From Lepisosteus oculatus (Eukaryota > Chordata > Actinopteri > Semionotiformes > Lepisosteidae), in assembly GCF_040954835.1 (NCBI RefSeq), contig NW_027167685.1, positions 62,001 to 126,000 on the forward strand: a stretch of 64,000 nt of DNA. The letters are read 5' to 3'. Below are positions 52,205-63,694 of the stretch, in pieces (positions within the stretch are counted from its first letter, which is position 1; every line of letters starts with the position of its first letter). The position numbers were made by a program, and so were the translations under genes. Below the pieces are notes generated by a model. It made no database searches, was not told the origin of the DNA, and saw only the letters and a program-made list of their open reading frames with translations.

Positions 52205-53080
52205 AGCGGAGCACCGCGCTTTTACAGACACTTGGACACATCTGCGTTCGGTGTGCACTTAACCTGCTCTCTAAGCCCGTTGCCTCCGTCCCATTTAATA
52301 GCAGAACTGACGCCAAGAGAAATGATGAGAAATGGCATTTATCGGGCACTTTTCATGTCCAAGGAGCTCAATGCCCTTGACACCACCCCAAGGCGACAGA
52401 GCTGTGCATTCTTTGGCGACACCATTTTTTCTTTTGTTTAATTTCTATACTTATTGATAGAATAAAAACGATATGTCATGTACTGTAAGGGAAATGTCTC
52501 TTTTCATGGGGAAAGCTAGCACCAGCAAATGTTGTGTTTAGAAGAAGTGATTTAACATGACACGTGACCTAATTTACCGGAGCAAAAGCTCACCCAGCAA
52601 GCCCTGCTTTACTTCTACAGGAGAGAAGTACTGTAGAGTCTGCAAGATGTTCAGCTGGGTAGCTACGTCAGCATGCCTCGGCTGCAAAGGAACAAGTAAT
52701 AGGTTTATTGCATGCTGAAAAGAGAAGAACGGAAACACAGCGTTTCGACTGTGAGGTCTTCTCACACCTGAAGAAGTCTCACACCTGTAAAAGGCTCCAT
52801 GGTTTTCTTTCTTCTCTTTTCAACATGGAATACACTTATTGTCTGCAAGATGTGACAATTTCATGGTGTTTTGGAAGAAAACCTTTTTTCTTTGAATTCA
52901 AAATCAATCGGAATTTCAGCACGACACATCAACACTTTTTCAATTTTAAGGAGATGATATTTTAAACCTGATAAAAATAGTAGGAAACACAAGTTTCTTG
53001 CTGTGAAAATTTAGATGGGGAAGTGTACTACTGGTAGCAGTGTAGAGCTCTCTGTGGTGGAGTGCAAGCGCATGTTCTAT

Positions 53081-53153
53081 GGGCCAGTGGCGTAATGGAT
53101 AACATGTCTGACTTCGGACCAAAAGATTGTAGGTTCGAGTCCTGCCTGGCTCG
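53081..53153 (+). pseudogene. tRNA-Arg(TCG), unit A copy 5, decaying
   Basis: Shares the anticodon-stem change of copy 4 and adds ATAACATG in the D-stem and CCAAAAG for TCAGAAG. The anticodon stem no longer pairs well. Confidence 0.78.
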
Positions 53154-53540
53154 TGAGGCTTTTAAACCTCTCAGGTTCCTCGGTAACAGGTTGCCGTCAT
53201 GTATATGAACTATAGAAAAGCATCTGCCACAACCCGTAAATTAGCACGCAAGTGCGGGCTAGTTAACACAGAACTGTATGGAGATCATCTCCAGCTCCGA
53301 GCTCAATTGCAATGAAAAAACATGCAGAACAGAACTGGAGAGCAGCTGAATTTGTGCTCAGTAGGGTGGGGAGGACTCAGCATTGCTATTGTTCTAATTG
53401 GCATGAACTGCAGGGGATCTGAATCAGAACACGTCAGTTAGTTCGATCATTGCGTCAATATGTAGGCCACGTTAATATAGAATTATTACTTTGTCTGTCT
53501 CGTCTTTGTATATAGCTGAATGTCCCTGACAATTTCATGT

Positions 53541-53880
53541 TGCCTGCGATGTGTCCCCTCTCCCCACAGCAGTGGCAGATGATCAGCCGTCGTCGCTCCC
53601 CCAACATCGTCGCGCTGGGCGTCTCCTCCTCCCCATCTGATTCCCCGTGCGCCCCTCCGTTGGTGCCCACCGGTCTCCTCGAATACGGCAACAGTGTGCT
53701 CAGCCAGAGCCAGGGCCTGCTCCAAGGGGACCAGTGCGGCCAGCATCACGTGGCACTGCACCTCAGTCGGCGCCGGGGCCAGGAAAGCCTGGAGCGCTAT
53801 TTCCCGGTGGGCCTCCTCCGGAAGAGTAGGGTAACCCTGGCGGGCTAAGTAGGCCACGTCTGCGGCTGTTACCTTCACTG
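53541..53880 (-). pseudogene. Ty3/Gypsy gag fragment
   Basis: The minus frame shows LARQGYPTLPEEAHREIALQ, LAPAPTEVQCHVMLAA and LALAEHTVAVFEE, a Gypsy-type Gag C-terminal part. In a neighbouring frame the start of a zinc knuckle (CHCCGERGHIAG) is cut before its last Cys at the junction with unit A (53541). The GC-rich composition contrasts with its surroundings and resembles the integrase fragment at 59835; the two may come from one family. Confidence 0.75.
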
Positions 53881-56095
53881 TTACCTGGATACCTCTTTAT
53901 CTAGAACTCACTCTTCCCCCTGCCTGTCTGGCTTCTTTTAATCCTTCTGTGCCCGGATTGCAGCGGGTAAGATATTTTTCCAAGAAAAAAAGAGAAATTA
54001 AAAAAAGAGAAATTTCACCAGAGCCCCTGCTCATGTCTAATTTTTAGTTTAGAAGGATTCAAGCAGGATTTTGGATGAAAGGCAGCGACCTTAATCAAGC
54101 CCAAATCATAATTGAACCCGTTCAGAGCCTACATTACATTTTAGTGTTTCATTCTGAGCAGAATGCCCTCACACCTGAAGAAGGCTTGCATTTTCTTCTC
54201 TTTTAAGCATGTGTAAAATGCTGTAATACAATTTAAAATAATTAAAAGTTTAAAAAGTATCAACTAAACTCCATTAATATCGAGTGTCTTTTATACAGCT
54301 TTTATACAGCTTTTAAGTATAGATTACACTTTTCTAAAATGTATTTAAAAAATAAAAACGATTACTAATCTAATCTTTCCACGTTTGATCCCAAAATCCC
54401 AAGAAAAATTAATCTAAACTAGGAGAAAGCTATGCTGAAAGTTTATTAATATACTTAGAAGACAAAGATAACAATTTATGTTGCATTTGTCTGATTGTGA
54501 ATCAAAAAATACATTTAATTAACTGCTCTCAGTGACAGCTGACAATCCTCCATACACTCAAGTGAAAAATTAGTAATGCCAATGTAAACGTGGTATTTAC
54601 AATTTGTTGATAATAGAAATGTTAAGTTCTCTAAAGCTTTTTGAGGCAGCAAAAGATTTGAACACCCTATATTGTAATGAGCTGCTGAGCTGAGAATGGG
54701 TTATGTTCCTGCTGTCAGAGGGGGTGGAAAGTGCCCGCGGTTATTTAATTAGTATTACAATTCACACTGATTCCCTTGAAAAGGTATGGACATAAGAATA
54801 TTCGTGCGTGGTCAAAAAATGGCATTAAGCACTTAAAATTAATATGGTTAATAAGAGTAAACTGGAACATGCTGTACAAGATCGGCTAAACTGGGATCTA
54901 TCGCTTACGCCTGAAATTGGAGCTGCTGTCGCAGTGAATAGCGACTAATAAGTCTGTCTTTCTGTGGGGGGAAGGGAATCTGATCTGATCTGCAAACCTC
55001 CAACAGAGCTGTTCAACTGGTTTTTGTCGGGCACATCAAGTGTCAGGTGTAAGCGATAAATATATTTAGCTGAAAAGCTGTACAACGCAAGACATTTCAG
55101 TACTCTAGGTTTCGTGAAAAAGCACATTGTGCTGCTGTAATACAGTTTAAAATAATTAAAAGTCTAAACAGTATCAGCTTATGTATGGGTTGTATTTTTA
55201 AAAAAGTCAAAAACCGCACTCAAAATGCAATTTAGCGCTTTCTGGCAAGAGGAGACACCCAAATTAATAATGTAACATGCTACTGTTTGTGCATGGATAT
55301 AGTTATAATGCTATTTCCTTAGACACGTGATTCCATGTTTTATTTTGAATCCCCGGCGGAACCGGGCATCCATAAGAATCAAGTACTGTAACAGGTTTAT
55401 TCTATGCTGAAAAAAAAAGAAGAAAGAAAACACATTCCATAAGAATCAGCGCCTTTATATAGCGCCTTTAAAGGTGGCTTCTCAAAACGCTTTACAGGAT
55501 AAAAACAACAATAACAACAACAACAACAACAATATTGTGTTTCATTGCACTTTGACAGATTGTCTTTAAATCAACTGTTGATTTAAAGTTTGACAGTAAA
55601 TGTTTATATTGTAACGCATACAGCCTCCATTTCTTATTAAAAATGTAGCCTAAGAGGGGGGGTCTGCTCTCACAATCCTCCATATACTCAAGTGAAAAAT
55701 TAATAATGCCAATGTAAACATCGTATTTACAATTTGTTGATAATAAAAATGTTAAGTTTTTTAAAGCTTTGTGATAGTTTACCCAGTTTACCCATTGTTA
55801 TTAAAAATGACTTGGATTCGAACATGTTGTGATATTTAGAAATATAAAAGTCAATTAATTGTCAATTTCCATATTTATGTCTTTATTTAGCGGTTTCATT
55901 AGTGACAAAGGCTAAACTTTCTTGGAAAAATGTCTTTGCTGTCTTGCTGATACATTAAGCTTTCTAAACTCAGCCACAAAGTCATGTGACTGATTTTTCG
56001 CCCTGTTTCGTTGGTTAAACGCAATGATCACAAGCACCACCATGGTAACTGGGACATGTAGTTTTTAATTCAGATTGAATTATAACTGTACGTAC
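53880..56095. other. AT-rich 2.2 kb with short internal repeats
   Basis: No gene recognised. Two ~110-bp direct repeats ('aatcctccata.actcaagtgaaaaatta' at about 54545 and 55674) and a 'tgctgtaataca' repeat (54221, 55135) suggest an old element with repeated ends. A 'gcgcctttatatagcgccttt' SINE/LINE-tail-like motif occurs at 55450, followed by an (AAC)n tract. Confidence 0.5.
55501..55533. repeat. (AAC)n microsatellite
   Basis: A run of 'caacaataacaacaacaac' directly after the 'gcgctttacagg'-like tail, typical of a LINE/SINE 3' end. Confidence 0.85.
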
Positions 56096-56886
56096 AGTAG
56101 CGGCGAGGCTTATTAATAAGACAGAATTAAGTGTTGCTGTGCTTTCCCAAATGAGGCCCCATCTCCCTCTTCATCTCTGTGGTGCAGTCACAGAGAAGCT
56201 ATTCATGCAGACTGATTTAAAGATGTTTTCTTTTGATAAGGTACAGCTCCCAAATGGGGATGCACTTAGCTAAGCCTGGCTATCATGATCAATGGTCATC
56301 CATTGGCGCCTAAAGGTCTGCAAGATTCCAAGAGAGAGCCTCATCCAAGTGGTCTACAACCCCAAGGTCAGCATCACCAGAGCACCGTCGCAAGCTGAAC
56401 AGCAAAGCCTGGCATAGAGCCAGAGAGCGCGGATTAGACAGCAACAAGCCTGCAACTGCTTCTTTGTGCCCGCAGGAGATCTGAATCCCCAGAGATTGGA
56501 TGAGTATTCAACTTCACTGCATGACAGCTCGAGAATTCAATTGTTATCCCAACCATTTGATATCAATTTAATTCCTAAGAGTTATGTACTTGTTTTGAGT
56601 ATCTAGTGTAGAAGTTATAACCAAGTTCATTTACGAAACGGTCTAAATGAATGATATACTGAACGTATGTCCTCTTGATATATGTAACTCTTTGTAACTG
56701 ACTGAATATATACCTTTTGTATTCTGATAACCCTCTCGATAAGATCTGTTAGGTTTACATGCATATTCTATGTATTAATAAATGTATCCTCATGTATTAG
56801 TACCTGTGTGTGTGCGTTGTTTGAGTTATATCGCAAGGTTGGATTCTAAAGCCATTAAAAGAATCATTTTGTGATTTACTGCTACA
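56096..56886 (+). repeat. LTR-like repeat, internally deleted copy
   Basis: Starts 'agtagcggcgaggctt', ends 'tttactgctaca' and contains AATAAA near 56779. It aligns with 58580-59834 at both ends, but about 600 bp of the middle is missing and replaced by about 55 bp. No flanking duplication was recognised. It may be a solo LTR of the family of element B. Confidence 0.65.
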
Positions 56887-57351
56887 ATGAATAATTGTCC
56901 CAGTAAATCCCAAATCCTACAGAACTAGTGCCTTCAGAGAGCACACTACAGATGTTACCTATTTATCGTTGAACAGGATGTATGTGATGTGGCGACTAGG
57001 TTCAATTTTGTATCCTCTTTAAAAGATTAAGGACTGGGGTGAGTGTGATTTACCACCCTTTCAGCTAAGAACCCGACGTGCGGACCGTTTAAGCTGCATA
57101 GACTCGGTCGTTTAACTCTTCTCCATTAGCAGGGTTAAGGTTAAAGAAAAAAACATTGCTGACTTCTTTTTTTTTTTTGCCAGCCGCGAGCGCAGATTAG
57201 CAAGATTTGTATTTCATGTTTTGCAAGTTGCATCCATTTTAAGAAAAACAAGTCGCGTTAAAGACAGGAAATGAATGCTTGCATTTAATTAAGTCTAGCC
57301 GTAGGCGGTTGTCCATAATGACCCGTTCTGTTCGAGAAGACGGAACAAAAA

Positions 57352-57425
57352 AGGCACCACTGGGATTCAGACCCAGGGTCTCCTGTTTACTAGACAAGTG
57401 CTTTAACCAACTAAGCCACAGCACC
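57352..57425 (-). tRNA. tRNA-Thr(AGT), right cluster
   Basis: 74 nt with a normal D-arm (GTGGCTTAGTTGGTTAAAGC) and anticodon loop CTAGTAA. The T-loop is TCTGAAT as in the unit-A Thr copies and the acceptor relies on several G-U pairs. Closest to the likely ancestor of those copies. Confidence 0.8.
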
Positions 57426-57803
57426 CCGGGAGCACTGTCCTTTTGCAGCCACTTGGACACACCACTCAGACACATCTGCATTGCAACTTGCTCCGCCTGC
57501 TCGCGGAGCAAGTTGCCACCTTTACATACAATAGCAACATCGACACCAAGAGAAAGGATGACAAATGGCTTTTATCTGGAACTTTTCATGTCCAAGGAGC
57601 TCAATGTGCTTTCTGTGTACAACAGGGCCACTGAACTGCACACTGGCCACTGAACCACAGCAGTGGCTTGCTGGCTTGACATCTCCCAAGGAAAATGTTG
57701 AAATCGCATGTGGAACAGGAAAAGGACCCTCGAGTACGAGGGAAAAAAAAGAAAAAGATCATCTGGAGCGCGCCAACCCATTTCTGGACAGCCTAGCTTC
57801 CAC

Positions 57804-57885
57804 GACGAGGTGGCCGAGTGGTTAAGGAGATGGAATGCTGATCCATTGTGCTCTGCACGCATTGGTTCGAATCCCTTTCTCGTCG
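57804..57885 (+). tRNA. tRNA-Ser(GCT)
   Basis: 82-nt class II tRNA: acceptor GACGAGG/TCTCGTC-type, GTGGCCGAGTGGTTAAGG, anticodon loop ATGCTGA (GCT), variable arm TGTGCTCTGCACGC, T-loop TTCGAAT. The T-stem has a mismatch (CATTGG/CCCTTT region). Possibly functional. Confidence 0.82.
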
Positions 57886-57987
57886 CTCTCCATGTTTGAC
57901 GTTGGCCATCCTGTTGTTTTCTCCGGTTCTAGAGCCGTACATTTTCTAGCGGTGGCTGAACATGGTATAATAGGCTAACGTTGGTAT

Positions 57988-58106
57988 CGAGCAGTGACAG
58001 TATTTACGTGCCGCTGCTGCCAAGTGGCTCTGGGTTGAGACCGCGTTTTCACTTACTTGCAACGCAAACGGAGAAAGCGATTTTTGACAGTCTCTCGAGA
58101 GACTGC
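57988..58106 (+). pseudogene. U4-like snRNA pseudogene
   Basis: The 5' stretch GAGCAGTGACAGTATTTACG recalls the U4 start. The 3' end is clearly U4-like: TTGCAACGCAAACGGAGAAAG, CGATTTTTGACAGTCTCTCG, AGAGACTG. The central domain that pairs with U6 is unrecognisable and the Sm site has changed (CGATTTTTG). Confidence 0.7.
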
Positions 58107-58388
58107 GCTAGGTGTTTAGGGATAGACTTTGTCAGTTCCCCCTGGGATGATGGCCTCTCAAATAGTTTGTGATTCCCCTAGACGTTTATACAGTAGAAGC
58201 CTGCTTCGTGGCTTAAATCCAAGCTAAGGAAACGAGTTAGAGGTCTGATGCAGAACTGCGAATTCGATGAACGGGAACACTACAGTACATTGCACTGTAT
58301 GTGTGAGGAAAGCTGCCCCCTTCAGTCCCTTGTCGACCGAACAGAGGACTGTAAAGGATACTGCCAAGAAACTTAAGGATGCTGGTTG

Positions 58389-58579
58389 GAATCCAGCTCC
58401 AAAGAAGCCCCTTTGGGTGTTATGTCATCAAAAAGTAAGAACAGCGAATCTCCCTTTGATCAAAAGTGCAACAGAGCTGTTTTCCGTGGAGCAGGTTTCA
58501 GACCCGTAGACCTGTTTTATTTGTAGGGCAGGGCGCATTCCCAAACGCGAATCTCCTGTTTTAGAAGTGCTTTGGGTGG
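58389..58579. repeat. Spacer segment repeated at 1-195
   Basis: Direct copy of the left window end, terminated by the LTR-like repeat at 58580. Confidence 0.85.
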
Positions 58580-59834
58580 TGTAGCGGCGATGCTTATTAA
58601 TAAGAAAGAATTAAGTGTTTCTGAGCTTTCCCAAATTAGGCCTTATCTCTCTGTTCATCTCTGTGGTGCAGCCACAGAGAAACTATTCATGCAGGCTGAT
58701 TTAAGGTTTCCCTTGATAAGGGACAGCTCCCAAAGGGGGATGCACTTAGCTAAGCCTGGCTATCATGATCAATGGTCATCCATTGGTGCCTATCTGTCTA
58801 GGGAGTGCCAGATGGACATCTGGACTGCATTCCTAAGTGTCAGGAGTAAGTGACTCATATCTCACCTTGATCAACCAATCAGGGACTGGTAGGGCCGAGT
58901 AACCCACGTGGGACTCTGATGCCCATGGAACTTTCAGCCAATCAACGAGCTGAAGTTCCTCCAGGTAAAAACAGGCAACACAGAGAGCCTGAGAGATTCA
59001 GTGGGAATTCAGTAGAGAATTCTGTGGAGTTTTCTAAAGGGAATTCAAAGGAGAATTCCAGGGCAGGACAGCCCAGGAGCAGAAGGCTCTCAAGGGCAGG
59101 ACATTCTCACAGCGCGCCTCCTGACCATCCTGAGACTCAGCCCGGACAACCACGGAACGGCCAGTGTGTCCGAGTGCCAGAACTTTCCTTTGTTCTAAGG
59201 GTCTAGAGCGGAGGTTGCCAGAGAATAACCAGAGGATCCACCCGAGGTTAGCACCAGCAGCGGGCCTCGTGAACAGGTCGGAACTGTGGACAGTTGAATC
59301 ACTATTCAGAACTAGCTCTTCATCAGGAACGAACCGGTCTTCTTCTTGACTTGCTGGGACCCACAGTCATCTTTTCTCCTGTGCACAAACTTTGCTAGTT
59401 AAAGCCAACACTAACTAGCCGGTCAGTGAGCATCAGCAGCGCACCGTCGCAACCCGCACAGCACAGCCTGGCACCTAGACAGAGAGCGTGGATTGGACAA
59501 CAACAAGCCTGCAACTGTTTCTTTGTGCCCGCAGGAGATCTGAATCCCCAGAGATTGGATGAGTATTCAACTTCACTGCATTACTGCTCGAGAATTCAAT
59601 TGTTATCCCAACCAGTTGATATCAATTTAATTCCTAAGAGTTATGTACTTGTTTTCAGTATCTAATGTAGAAGTTATAACCAGGTTCATTTATGAAATGG
59701 TCTAAATGAATGATATACTGAACGTATGTCCTCTTGATATGTGTAACACTTTGTAACTGACTGAATATATACCTTTTGTATTCTGATAACCCTCTTGATA
59801 AGATCTGTTCGTTTTACATGCATATTCTATGTAT
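58580..59834 (+). repeat. Long LTR-like repeat, fuller copy
   Basis: Begins TGTAGCGG and shares its ends with 56096-56886. The middle has runs of 'ggaattcaaaggagaattcc'-type short repeats (59000-59060). A section at about 59275-59420 ('ggacagttg', 'ggaacgaacc') resembles the 5' edge of element B at 28655-28770. The right end is replaced at 59834 by a Gypsy integrase fragment. Confidence 0.65.
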
Positions 59835-61170
59835 TGTAACGCCCTCGCCTGGTGGTGAGGAGGAAGCGCCCCCAGGCACTCGTAGTACCGCTGGGCATGC
59901 TGGGAGTGGTAGCCGGAGTGCGGCCTAAGCGAGAGAAGCTCGCCCCACACCCAAAGTCTGTCAAGGCCCTGTGCATCCTGTGGGAGGCCTTGGAGGTAAA
60001 GGACGGGGTGCTGTGCCGGGGGTGGCGGGTACCCTCCAGTGGCGAGGTACGGTGGCAGCTGATGTTGCCTTGGTCGCTCCGCGGGGCGGTGCTCCGAGCA
60101 GTGCATGGCCAGCCGGGCGTGGGGCACTTCGGCGGTAAAAATACCCTGCAGCGCCTCCGAGGCCATTTTTATTGGGGTCTTTGCCACCAGGACGTGGAGC
60201 GGTACTGCCGAACGTGTGCAGTGTGCGTGGAGCAGAAGGGTCCCCCCGAGCGGTCTCGGGCCCCCCTCCAACAACACCAGGCGGGGGCTCCTATGGAGCG
60301 GGTGTGGGTGGACGTTTTGGGCCCGTTTCCGCGCACCGAGGCCGGGAACCTCTACGTCTTGGTGGCCATGGATTATTTTATGAAGTGGCTGGAGGCCTTC
60401 GCCCTACCGGACTAGAGTGCCCCCATGGTGGCCGATGCACTGCTGGAGGGGATGTTTGCCAGGCTGGGGGTGCCGGAGGAGTTACATAGTGACCAGGGGC
60501 GTAACGTCGAGTCCCAGGTCTTCGCCAGAGTGTGCCAGCGCCTGGGGATCACAAGACGCGGACCACACCGCTGCATCCCCAGAGCAACGGGTTGGTGGAG
60601 CGGTTTAATCGTACCCTCACCACCCAGCTGGCCACCCTGGTGTCCCGGCACCAACGGGACTGGGACCGCCACCTCCCCCTTGCGCTCTGGGCGTATCGGA
60701 CCGCGGTCCAGGAATCCACCGGGTGCACCCCGGCCTCGCTCATGCTGGGCCGGGAAATGTGAACCCCGGTGGACCTGGTCTCCGGCCCGCTGCCCGGAGA
60801 CGGGTCGGCACCGCTGGCTGGACCGGACTACGAGTGGGACCTGCGGCAGCGGATGCAGCAGGTGCACAGCTTTGCACGGACCCACTTGACACAGGCGGGG
60901 GTCCGGTAGAAGCGGCACTACGACCTGCGCTGCAGGGGGCCTGCCTTCCAGCCCGGGGACTCGGTTTGGGTGTACAACCCGTGCCGCCGCAAATGCCTCA
61001 GCCCTAAGCTGGCGCTGTCATGGGAGGGGCCCGCTGAGGTACTCTGGGTGGTGGGCGAGGTCTGCTACCATGTCCGGTTGCAAACACGGGGGAGAGTGGT
61101 GGTCCTGCACCGAGACCGCCTGGCCCCCTACCGACCCGGGAGGAGGAGCCGTGTGGGGAGGCTCTAGAGG
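59835..61170 (+). pseudogene. Ty3/Gypsy integrase fragment
   Basis: GC-rich sequence encoding the end of a Gypsy Pol: H-H-C-C zinc site (HGQPGVGHFGGK, CRTCAVC), core D-D-E (VDVLGPFPR, HSDQGRN, GLVERFNRTL) and a C-terminal GPFQPGDSVWVYNP-like barrel. In-frame stops at 60413 (TAG), 60760 (TGA) and 60907 (TAG), plus a frameshift between about 60560 and 60580. RT and RNase H are absent. Confidence 0.88.
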
Positions 61171-61329
61171 ACCAGCCGGGGCTGGAGCCGGCCGATAGTG
61201 GGGCATCCGTGGGTCGCCAGCCGTCACCGTGGCGCAGCGGCTGCTCACGCAGGGTTCCACAGCAGTTAGCCGAGTACGAGTACAGCCTGAGGGGGGTTTT
61301 CGACGTCGGCGAGACGCCAGACGCTTCAG

Positions 61330-61950
61330 GTTTTTAAGGAGTAAGAGTGCAGGGGGTCTAAACCTGCAATCCAGTGTGTTGAAGTATTTCACAACACTAC
61401 CCCTAGCACATCTGGAAATAAATCCTCATAATGATTATTGCCCTGGGCATGTACCAAAAAATCACTGAGCATATATATATATATCACTGTGTTGAAGCTA
61501 GAGACACAGAATAAGTGCAAACACATCCTAAATACAGTGTTCCTGCACCTTTGACCTCATCCAGAATGTATCATTTTTTGAAAGGGATTGCTGTCAGAAT
61601 GCACAACTGAATCCCAAACAGAATCTCTAGTCAAATATGATCATTTGTGAAACAGGCAAATGAGTCTCTCAGGTGCCCATTGCTCATTTTCAGACACAAT
61701 TATGCAATACTTTCACATGCAATACACATGAACATGCAATACTTTTCAGCTGCATTTTGACATCCGGACGGGGAGACTTTATCATTTGAACGTGAAGCCA
61801 GCCTTAAACCCTCTGAGGCGTGTCTGTCTGCCGGCACGTATTTTGTCAAAGGTATTTATTTTTTTTAACGGAGAGCGACTTTGAAAAGGTTTCCGCAGCC
61901 ACGTCGCACGCCGTGTTAGATTAAAGGAGGAATGCGGCGATGGCAAACTT
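61330..61950. other. Spacer with (AT)n, no gene
   Basis: Contains an (AT)n tract at about 61470-61484. The 61760-61930 stretch matches the flank found upstream of other tRNA-Ser genes ('gacggggagacttta', 'gcgactttgaaaaggtttccgc'). Confidence 0.5.
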
Positions 61951-61953
61951 GCT

Positions 61954-62035
61954 GTAGTCGTGGCCGAGTGGTTAAGGCGATGGACTCGAAATCCATTGGG
62001 GACTCCCCGCGCAGGTTCGAATCCTGCCGACTACG
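61954..62035 (+). tRNA. tRNA-Ser(CGA)
   Basis: 82-nt class II tRNA with every stem paired: acceptor GTAGTCG/CGACTAC, anticodon loop CTCGAAA (CGA), variable arm, T-arm GCAGG/CCTGC with TTCGAAT. Its 3' end with CCA would match the primer site at 36058. Confidence 0.95.
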
Positions 62036-62756
62036 GCATCTGCCGTACGTCTCCTTGTGCCTGCGCGGCAAAGGCGAAGTGCTGCTTCTCCTTTCCTGGT
62101 ACTATAAAAACGCTGAATTGCTTGGCCCCGCTGCCATGGAAATGAGTTCTTCAGATAACCACACATCTTGCGTTCGCACCTCTGGTGTTCTACTTATGCC
62201 TTTGAAAACCTAAAGAATAAAACTGAAAGAACCGACACAATATGTAGGTGCTCGTAAAGCACGCATTAAAGAACTGTTAACAGCAAGGGTTTCAGTGGGT
62301 TAACTGAGGAGAAGGCGTGATCGCTAATTGTTGACTTTTTATTTGGTGTTAGAAACACTCTTACTGTGCATGACGTGCAACAAATGTAGCCACAGAAATT
62401 GCATCACGCTTTCATGTATGCTATTGCAGACACCAACGTTGCCTAGATATAAAACCGAAATAGCCGTGGGTTTGCTTGCTGGTCTGAAGGATCTCTCTTC
62501 GAATCTCTATCATTTGTCAATTGAAGTAAAAGGTGCTGCAATCTGATACGTTCAGAATCAAACCCGCAGCTGTTGTTCGACTTTATTTCTTGACTAATTA
62601 CAACTGAGTGTCGCATGAGCAGTTACGTAAACTTGTCTGATATATTTGAACACAAATGCCGTTCTTCAATTAAAACTAACAGTACATTGTCAGGGACATT
62701 CAGTTCTATACAAACAAGAGACAGACGAGAATATTTAGTATATAATAGACAGAAAG

Positions 62757-62779
62757 AGGTTCGAATCCTGCCGACTACG
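62757..62779 (+). pseudogene. tRNA-Ser 3' fragment
   Basis: AGGTTCGAATCCTGCCGACT plus ACG is the T-arm and acceptor of tRNA-Ser. The following 120 bp also match the downstream flank of the gene at 61954. Upstream it is replaced by a piece that matches unit A (about 22840-22895) in inverted orientation, marking a breakpoint. Confidence 0.85.
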
Positions 62780-62992
62780 TTGTCCACCTCCTGTCTTTGT
62801 GTTTCGGCGCAAGCAAAGAAGCGCGCCTGTTTGGTGTTCCTGGTGGTTTTAAAACGCCCAATCGCTTGTACCCGCTGCCTTGGAAATAAGTTCTTCAGCG
62901 TCCGCGAATGGCATTTTGCAGCTGGAAGCAGATGTCGACGCGTTTTGCACAGAGCACCAAAAAAGCGTCTTTTTTGAAGGCCCAGGCACTGA

Positions 62993-63063
62993 GCATTGGT
63001 GGTTCAGTGGTAGAATTCTCGCCTGCCACGCGGGAGGCTCGGGTTCGATTCCCGGCCAATGCA
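62993..63063 (+). tRNA. tRNA-Gly(GCC)
   Basis: 71 nt, canonical throughout: acceptor GCATTGG/CCAATGC, anticodon loop CTGCCAC (GCC), T-loop TTCGATT. Flanking sequence ('gaaggcccaggcactga', 'aaaaagcgtctttttt') resembles the inverted neighbourhood of the Gly gene at 9451. Confidence 0.95.
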
Positions 63064-63104
63064 GTGGCTTTTGCAGCGAGCGTCTCCATCACTTGCATCC
63101 CCTT

Positions 63105-63400
63105 GCAACTCGCAACTGAAAACCCACTGAAGCTAAGCAGGTGTGAGCCAGGTCAGTACCCGGATGAGGGTGAGCTACAGGGAAAAACAAACCTTCCAGC
63201 TGGAAGCGGTGTTAATGGTGCCGGCGGGGGGGCGCTCACCCTGAGGTCTGTGTGGGTCCCAATGCCCCAGTATAGTGACGGAGATGCTGTGTTGTAAAAG
63301 GGCGCTGTCTTTTGGATGAGATGTAAAACCGAGGTCACAGCGCTCTGTGGTCATTAAAAATGACCACCAAAACCTTTGACAAAAGCTCTTGGTAATTGAT
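63105..63400 (+). mobile_element. 5S rRNA-derived SINE
   Basis: The head has the 5S internal promoter region (GAAGCTAAGCAGGTGTGAGC, TCAGTACCCGGATGAGGG). The tail carries 'tggatgagatgtaaaaccga' and 'tctgtggtcattaaaaatga', found in fish SINE3-type elements. Both are diverged, so this is an old copy. Confidence 0.75.
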
Positions 63401-63620
63401 GGTCTTCAATAATGCTTCTCCTTTAGGTACATTTTAAATCAGCTGAAAAATGCTGTGAAATGGGGGGGCACTTCAGGCCAGTGTAGGATTTGGGTTACAA
63501 GAACCATGAAACTGCGCGAGAAAGCCCGTACACTGAATTACACGGCTTTCTATTCAAAGGAGGACAAAAGAAATTCCCTGAGTTCGATTTCTTGCAGCAC
63601 AGAGAGGAGCACTGTTATGA

Positions 63621-63694
63621 GGCTGGTTAGCTCAGTTGGTTAGAGCGTGGTGCTAATAACGCCAAGGTCATGGGTTTGAGCCTCGTACGGGCCA
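63621..63694 (+). tRNA. tRNA-Ile(AAT)
   Basis: 74 nt: acceptor GGCTGGT/ACGGGCC, D-arm TAGCTCAGTTGGTTAGAGC, anticodon loop CTAATAA, T-stem with G-U pairs and a T-loop TTTGAGC, where the usual C56 is T. May be functional, but the B box is weakened. Confidence 0.85.

Larger units (their letters stand above)
51106..53540. repeat. tRNA unit A copy 5, 3'-truncated
   Basis: Asn, Thr, Arg and the unoccupied provirus site (53452-53455). It then stops at 'gacaatttcatgtt', where a Gypsy fragment begins. Confidence 0.9.

Noticed and set aside
59702-60277. 191-codon minus-strand open frame
   Set aside because: It is the antisense shadow of the Gypsy integrase fragment and shows no family of its own.
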